Assembly: GCF_000151315.2 (NCBI RefSeq) | Contig: NW_011887302.1 | Span: 686,014 to 750,013, forward strand | Direction: 5' to 3' | DNA from: Capsaspora owczarzaki ATCC 30864 | Lineage: Eukaryota > Opisthokonta > Filasterea | Length of the DNA: 64,000 bases | Part shown: piece by piece, positions 58,194 through 64,000 of the stretch | Numbering within the stretch: the stretch's first letter is position 1 | Layout: every line of letters starts with the position of its first letter | Notes under the pieces: model-generated | The model's input: only the letters and a program-made list of their open reading frames with translations | Database searches by the model: none | Told to the model about the DNA's origin: nothing | Made by a program: the position numbers and the translations under genes

Positions 58194-60299
58194 ATGATGA
58201 CCAACTCCGACAGTTGCGGCGAACTGGTCGCTGTGCCGAGCCCGCCGCCGCCGTCTGCGCTGGCGTCTGGAGTTGCGCTGTCGAACGCACTGGTGTCGTC
58301 GCTGCCGAGTCTGGCGGAGGCAACTCCCGCTGCAAGTACTCCAACAGCGACGACGACGAGCGAGGAAACTACCGACACCAACCAGGCTGTCTCAGCCAGC
58401 CTTCCCGCGCATAGTCCCGGGCCCGGTGCCGATGAGGAAACCGGACCCGTCGTTTCGATTGCCAGCATGATGAACGAGTACGAGTCGCGTATTGCTCGAG
58501 AAGTGCTCAAGTGGGAGCGCGACACGTTGCACGAGGTCCACCAGAGCCACAAATCTAAGAAGAAGCTCGAACAAGCTGTTGCCGCAACCCCGCCGAGAAC
58601 GGCAACTCCTACGCCCTCTCCCGCTCCGGCCACCACAGCCGACGCCGACAGTGCCAAGGCTGCACAACCAGGAGCCGCCACGTCCTGGTGGGATTGGTTG
58701 ACTGGCTCGAGCGCCATTTCTCAGATGACGACCAACGCCATTTATGACTGGTACGTATTGCGATGCAGGGAGGCCGTTGACACGGAAGGTTTTGTGAGAC
58801 AAGTGCCCGATTTCTTGTTGCGACCGCACACTAACGCCTCTGCCGATTTGATTGCGTTTTCTTTTTTGCTGTTTGCCCCATTTTCATCCCACTCGTAGCC
58901 TCGTGAGAATCGAATCGCTGGCCCTCGACACCGTCTCCCTCGACGCGCTGCAGCACAACATGATGACGTTTGCAGCGCGCAGCGGCTTGGCGGAAAGCAT
59001 TCACTCGCCTGCAGAGTTTGACCTGTTTACGCTCCAGCAGCTGGACGAGCTGGCTGCCACTTACGCGTCCCCGTCGTACCTGGCGTCGTTCATCCAAGGC
59101 GCTGGTCTCGGCCTTGGCGGGCTGCTCTTCATGACGGCAGACATTCCCCTGCTGATTGCGCTGAACTGCCGCGTTCTCGCTCAGCTCGGCTACATTTATG
59201 GCGGCCAGTACTACGCCAAGCCCGCCGTCGTTCTGCACCTGTTTGTGTCTTCGTGCTCCTCCATGCTTGCGGAAGCCCAAGACGATGCTGTGCGTGCACA
59301 CAGCGCCGCCCACGATCTTGTTAGCGAGTGGCAGCGTCGTGTTTCGCTCGAGACGCTTCGCAAGGACGTCATTACCGATGTGGAGAAGGGCGTTGTCACT
59401 GAGGTGATCAAGAATGTGAGTAGCCCGTGTTTCGTTTTCTTTTGTGCGGCGATTGCAATTCCTGTGATGCCGAAACTCATTTGTCATTGTCGCTTGCTTT
59501 CCTTCCCTTCCATTCCCTTCCCTTCCCTTCCCTTTGCCCCCATCCTTCCCACAAACAGATTTCAATCTTCCTGGCGGCCCACTTTGCAAAGAGCAAGCTC
59601 CTCCAGCTCATCCCTGTTGTGGGTGGCGCTGTGGGAGCAGGGTCAAACTACTTTTTCACCGCAACGTGCGTGCGCAACGCGCAGATGACGCTCCGTCGTC
59701 AGTACCTTGACCGCCGTTTCGGAATGGCGGCTGTGCACGCGTGTCTGGACGCCCAAGACGACGAGGCGTTTGCATGGACGCTTGTCGATCACGCCGAAGA
59801 CGATGGCGATTTTGACGAGTTTGCAAAGTCGCCGTCGCCGGATGAATTTGTGTCGACAACCAGCGGCCAAGGGCTGCTTGTGCATGATGTGGCGATCGAG
59901 CAAACGGAAGACGAGGAGGCAGCTCGCATTGCGCTCTCCTTGAGCATGCAGCGTGTGTCGGACTTGGAGCACCATCCGCTGATGGGCGTGCCGGCGCTGT
60001 CCGAGCTCCCTGCGCATTCCGCCCGCACTCACAAGGGTGGCTCTACATCGTCCGGCTTGTCTGCGAGCTATCTTTCCGCCACTCAGTCTTCTTCTTCGAC
60101 GTCGACCGGGACCTCCACGGCCTCCACCCCGTCCTCCTCCAGGCCCCCGATGACTGGTGACGAGCATCCCTTGACCTTTTCATTCTCAGGCGTGTCGGAA
60201 GAGAACTGGAAGAGCTTTAACGATGAGATTGATCACGGCGAAGTGAATCAAGCAGCGGCTGCTCGCATCGATGCCGCGTTGACCGAGCAGCTCATGTAA
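58194..60299 (+). CDS. EcsC-domain protein with UIM-like motif
   Basis: Three exons, 58194-58750, 58899-59415 and 59559-60299, encode 604 residues. Residues 1-95 are Ser/Thr/Pro-rich. A basic, helical patch follows (YESRIAREVLKWERDTLHEV). The EcsC domain (~175-430) includes SWWDWLTGSSAISQMTTNAI, GAGLGLGGLLFMTADIPLLI, NCRVLAQLGYIYG and LLQLIPVVGGAVGAGSNYFF, all in the family order. EcsC-family function is poorly known; proteins of this type are membrane-associated and linked to secretion or membrane traffic in some species. Near residue ~480, EDEEAARIALSLSMQ fits the ubiquitin-interacting motif pattern. The tail is Ser/Thr-rich. The ATG follows AAAATG with a second Met codon directly after. 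Confidence 0.88.
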
Positions 60300-60368
60300 C
60301 GATGAGTTGAAACGCAGTCATGTAAAGTTCACGGATTCTCGCTCTGTTCGTTCCGTCTGTTCTTTTTG

Positions 60369-60413
<45 letters not shown>

Positions 60414-60601
60414 GGCTGTACCGTCTGAACTGTATTGTTGATGTACTCTACATTTGTTGTTGTCAAATGAGTGGCTCTGCTGCCACCATCAGTAAATGGA
60501 AAAAAAGACAAACCACAAACAAAACACAAAGAGAACAGTTTCTGAATGCGTTTGATTCAACACAAAGAAGCACAGGGGCATCCCGCTTCTGCTCTGCACG
60601 A
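60300..60601. other. intergenic region between convergent genes, with (GT)n
   Basis: This is 302 bp between the EcsC stop (+) and the homoserine kinase stop (-). It carries a (GT)n microsatellite of about 42 nt at 60370-60411. Confidence 0.7.
60370..60411. repeat. (GT)n microsatellite
   Basis: About 21 GT units lie in the short spacer downstream of the EcsC gene. Confidence 0.95.
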
Positions 60602-62367
60602 CTAAACCGATTGCGAATTGGAGGCATCCGCGGGCTCGACCGAGACGACGTGTGCGCCCAACTCGACTGGGTGGGTCACGTAAATCTTGCCGGGCATGTT
60701 GTGTGCGCGCGCGGCAGCAAGCATGGCGTCGCTGACCTCCTTCTCTTTGCGCTCATCGCTCCGTTGCACATAGACGTCGCCGCGACGGCCGCTCGTGAGT
60801 GCCAAAATGGTCGAGCCAGCGCCCGAGAGGAATGCTCCATGCGCGCCTGCCGCAATCGCCTGCCACACGAACAAACAACAAAGCGTCGCGAGACAGTTAG
60901 GAGGCTGGGAAGTAAAAAAAAAAGGCTGCGTGGCGCTTTCAATCGTACAGCATCAATGACGGGGAAGAGCACGGGCATAATTCCACTGCGCTGAGGCTGG
61001 TGCAGCGCATCGCGAGTAGCCTCTTGCAGCTTGTCGAGACGACCAGTGTTGAATGCGTGCACGAGCATGGCCGCCCGGCCGATATTGAACACTGCCTCGG
61101 ATCGCTGAATCTGGGAACGAGGAGCGATGATCAAACACACAAACCACTCAGTCATCATAGTGTTTCAACAGCGATCAAGCCCAAGCAAATGCAGTGAAAA
61201 GGCATCAACAACGGAGACTGTTAGCAGAGCCTTACTGTGGGAAGGAGAACTGCGCGAGCCGTTGCAGTTTCCATTGGCGTGTCGGGAACAAACAGCACCG
61301 CCTGCAGACCGTGCGGCACACTCACACGCGTGCTCATCCATCGTCGTCCAGTATGAACGCCAATTTGCAAGCCGCCATAAATGCACGGGGCCACGTTGTC
61401 TGGGTGTCCTTCGAGATCTGTGAGAAGCATCCCAATTTGTGTTTGAGAGCCGAGTTCACACTGCACAATGTTGAAAGAGAAGCAAGAACGACAGACATCT
61501 TACCCGCGGCAATGTTCAACAGTTCTTCGTCCTGCTGCACCGAGAGCTCTGAAACGCGGGATTTCATGTCGAAAGATTAGGACTTGTTTAGTTTCGCAAT
61601 GCAGGCAGTGTCGAGCTCGACCATCATACACTATCCACTACATACCGTGCCCTGCCAACGTCAGTCCCGCTAGCAGCCCTGCAACGATCGCCGCAGACGA
61701 GCTGCCGAGACCGCGAGCGAACGGGATGGCATTTTTGAGCACATACGACAAGGTCGGGGTCGTCTGTCGTAGCAGTATCACGCACACCCAACAAAAAAGG
61801 TCAATCAGCACTTGATTTGATGCTTGTTTGAAGTAATGGAGCAACATTGGAGCAGCATTGACAATCCAAAAACCGACCTTGCCAGCAATCCGGAACGCGG
61901 CCTCAACGCCAACGACAACCTGGGTTCCACAAGTCACAAGTGCGGCAAACACAGAGTAAGAAATACAATCAATAGTCCATTTTACAATGAATATTTGTCC
62001 GAGTCACTCAGTTCTGAGAAAACTCGGATACGCTTGGTAACTTGCCAGGTTTGAGGCGTCTCGCGGCAGTTCGGCCTGCCCTTCGCCGATAATCTCCATT
62101 GCAAAGGCGTCGCTTCGCTCGACAATCAGCTCGTTGAAGATGCCGAGCGCCATGCCTGCCAGATTCAATGATGATCACGATCAGCTTGCTGCGGTCATAT
62201 CAATTGGTCGCCCTCCCTTTGCGCTCCTCGACATCCACGCACAGCCGCCGTCCGCCCAATTGCAAGGGGAAACAATGCTCGGGCTCACCGATGCAGTCAA
62301 AGCCGGGACCCATGTTGGCTGTCGTCGCAGGGACGCGCACAACGACGCGGTTTCGCTCAACTGGCAT
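60602..62367 (-). CDS. homoserine kinase (GHMP family)
   Basis: Eight exons, 62367-62289, 62155-62046, 61919-61878, 61763-61646, 61548-61504, 61417-61236, 61110-60949 and 60859-60602, encode 331 residues. The enzyme phosphorylates L-homoserine with ATP, the step before threonine synthase. It starts PVERNRVVVRVPATTANMGP followed by GFDCIGMALGIFNEL. The GHMP ATP motif is IPFARGLGSSSAAIVAGLLA. GHPDNVAPCIYGG is the second conserved site, and GAHGAFLSGAGSTILAL the C-terminal motif. All are intact. The intron after exon 2 (61920-62045) uses a GC donor (CTG|GCAAGT); the neighbouring GT is out of phase. The gene is divergent from threonine synthase, with 442 bp between the two start codons. Confidence 0.93.
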
Positions 62368-62809
62368 AGTATTGGAATCAAACGACGAAAGGACTGAAAC
62401 GATTCTGAGACTCCCATTTCGGTTGAGAAAAAGTAAAACATCGAATCTGTCCATCGGTCTATTGTCGCAGGTCGCAGCAGCAGAGAGAATCAAGAGAGAA
62501 TCAGCTCAAAGAACAGCTTAAAAACCGGCAAACGCTGAGCCGGTCTCAGAATTGATACAACCTTGCCCGGAACATTACCCGAGTCACTAATGAAGCATGC
62601 CTGATTGTATGCGGAGGTATCTTGAGCTCAGTACTACCTGGTACTGTGAGATTGAATTCACTACTGTACCTCCGAGCACTCATCGTGCGTCCCAGGTCAA
62701 TCACCACCATCACCACCATCATCACCATCACTATCACCATGATCATCCATCCATCAATTTCCTACTGTTCACTGACTCACTGACTCACTCTCTTTTCCTC
62801 CCCCCCCAA
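62368..62809. promoter_or_regulatory. shared divergent promoter region of the two threonine-synthesis genes
   Basis: These 442 bp separate the ATG of homoserine kinase (-) from the ATG of threonine synthase (+). It must contain both 5' UTRs and probably both promoters. It includes a CAC/CAT-rich stretch at about 62700-62742 and pyrimidine-rich DNA before 62810. I see no clear TATA element or known operator. The regulatory role is inferred from geometry only. Confidence 0.5.
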
Positions 62810-63908
62810 ATGGTTGGCATCACGTACTCGAGCACGCGCGGCGGCGATCAGCATCTCGGCTTCCGCGAGACTGTCATGCGCGGACTCGCGAGCGACGGCG
62901 GCCTGTTTGTTCCAGACGAGGTCAGTGATGACAGAGATCCAATCCAGAGCATTGTGATATGGGTGATACGCGGGGTGTGGCGTTGGGGTTAGAGGGTTGG
63001 AGGGTTGTCGGTGATTGTGAGATTGAGGCCGACTGTGACCTTGCATCTCAACTCAACATGCATACTCGTTTTGTTGGGGGTTTGTCTATATGTATGTATA
63101 TTGTGCGCGACAGATCCCAGTCATTGACGCTGCGACGCTGGCAGAGTGGAGCAAGCTCGACTTTGGATTGCTCGCGGTTCAAGTCATCAAGCGGTTTGTC
63201 CATCCAGACAACGACAAGCTCGACGACGCCACTCTCACTGAGCTGGTTGAGCGCAGCTTTGGCACGTCGTTCACATCCCCGAAAGTGACCCCGTTGGTCG
63301 AGGTAAAGCCAACGATCAGAATCTTCATCCACAACCACATCCTTCGATAACAGGACCGAACAATGTGCTGGAATATGCACGCAGATAATGTCCTAACATC
63401 TATGCTTGGGGGGGGTAGGCTTCGGAAGATGGCGCCTTGTCCGTGCTCGAGCTTTTCCATGGACCGACATTCGCGTTCAAGGACGTTGCGCTGCAATTCT
63501 TGGGAAATCTGTTTGAGCACTTTTTGACCACCACGCCGGGTGCTCGACCAATCACCGTCCTTGGTGCAACCAGCGGGGACACTGGAAGCGCCGCCATCTA
63601 TGGACTGCGCGGCCGGAAGAATGTCCAAGTGTTCATTCTCTACCCGACCGGCAAAGTCGCGCATGTTCAAGAAAAGCAAATGACCACCGTCGACGACCCG
63701 AACGTCCACTGCATCTCGGTCGCAGGCACGTTCGACGATTGTCAAGACATTGTCAAGGAGCTCTTCAACAACCCCGTGTTTCGCGAAAAGCACAATCTTG
63801 CAGCCATCAACTCGATCAACTGGGCCAGGATTCTCGCGCAGATTGTCTACTACTTTTCCGCATACTTTCAGCTTCAAGCTGCTCACCCTGAGCGCGCGGG
63901 TAGCAAGG
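62810..63908 (+). CDS. threonine synthase (fungal/bacterial THR4 type), 3' end outside the window
   Basis: Exons 62810-62920, 63114-63302 and 63419-63908 (phases 0, 0, 1) give the first ~263 residues. The remaining ~90 bases look like intron, so the gene continues past 64000. The enzyme makes threonine and phosphate from O-phosphohomoserine using PLP. The N-terminus (YSSTRGGDQHLGFRETVMRG; LASDGGLFVPDE) is typical of the long class. The PLP lysine lies in LFHGPTFAFKDVALQFLG (~residue 121). TVLGATSGDTGSAAIYGLRG and VFILYPTGKVAHVQEKQMTT follow, then INSINWARILAQIVYYFSAY. All are conserved positions of the family. Confidence 0.94.
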
Positions 63909-64000
63909 GTGAGGTTGCTCTTGTTCATTTTTTGTCTATTCGTCTCGTTTGTTGTTCTTTTGTTGTTAGATTACTCACGTCGGCCTTGCACGAATCCTTC

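Noticed and set aside
62700-62745. A poly-histidine reading upstream of threonine synthase
   Set aside because: It comes from a CAC/CAT microsatellite in the divergent promoter region; the enzyme's conserved N-terminus begins at 62810.

Overview
This is nuclear DNA from an intron-bearing unicellular eukaryote. Coding exons are GC-rich at third positions, introns are short with GTRNGT-type donors and often pyrimidine-rich acceptors, and UTRs and introns carry long homopolymer T/A tracts. The gene set has a receptor tyrosine kinase with 'DHD' cysteine repeats, a class C 7TM receptor, katanin p60, Arp2/3 subunit 1, TRAP-alpha and a vault protein, alongside threonine biosynthesis (homoserine kinase and threonine synthase), which animals have lost. 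I infer a unicellular relative of animals (filasterean or similar, Capsaspora-like). This is an inference from protein content; no search was run.

Layout. 0-8 kb: a possible gene edge, a tail-anchored thioredoxin (-), a long AT-rich non-coding stretch holding two tandem structured repeats, the intronless major vault protein gene (+) and a coiled-coil protein (-). 8-14 kb: PRP28/DDX23 spliceosomal helicase (-, 6 exons), a GT43 glucuronosyltransferase-like gene (-) and a small cysteine-rich ORF. 14-17 kb: a poorly resolved region with an unknown ORF, a 272-bp assembly gap and flanking direct repeats. 17-29 kb: four GT8 glycosyltransferase paralogues, two on minus and two on plus, sharing one three-exon structure; a Tc1-type DNA transposon lies between the two pairs. 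29-39 kb, all minus: DHHC palmitoyltransferase, a giant LEA-like repeat protein, and a class C GPCR whose ectodomain looks like a glycine-betaine binding protein (OpuAC). 40-46 kb: katanin p60-like ATPase (+) and a P-loop NTPase (-). 46-54 kb, all plus: receptor tyrosine kinase, ENPP-type phosphodiesterase, TRAP-alpha. 54-57 kb, minus: mitochondrial ClpP and ARPC1. 58-60 kb: EcsC-domain protein with a UIM-like motif (+). 60.6-64 kb: homoserine kinase (-) and threonine synthase (+, runs off the window), head to head.

How the genes fit together. Most neighbours are functionally unrelated, as expected for a eukaryotic chromosome. Two groupings look non-random: the secretory-pathway glycosyltransferase cluster (four GT8 genes plus a GT43 gene within about 18 kb), and the divergent pair encoding the last two steps of threonine synthesis, which share a 442-bp intergenic region. 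Gene models for spliced genes were built by hand from splice signals and reading-phase consistency; each reported model closes in frame.
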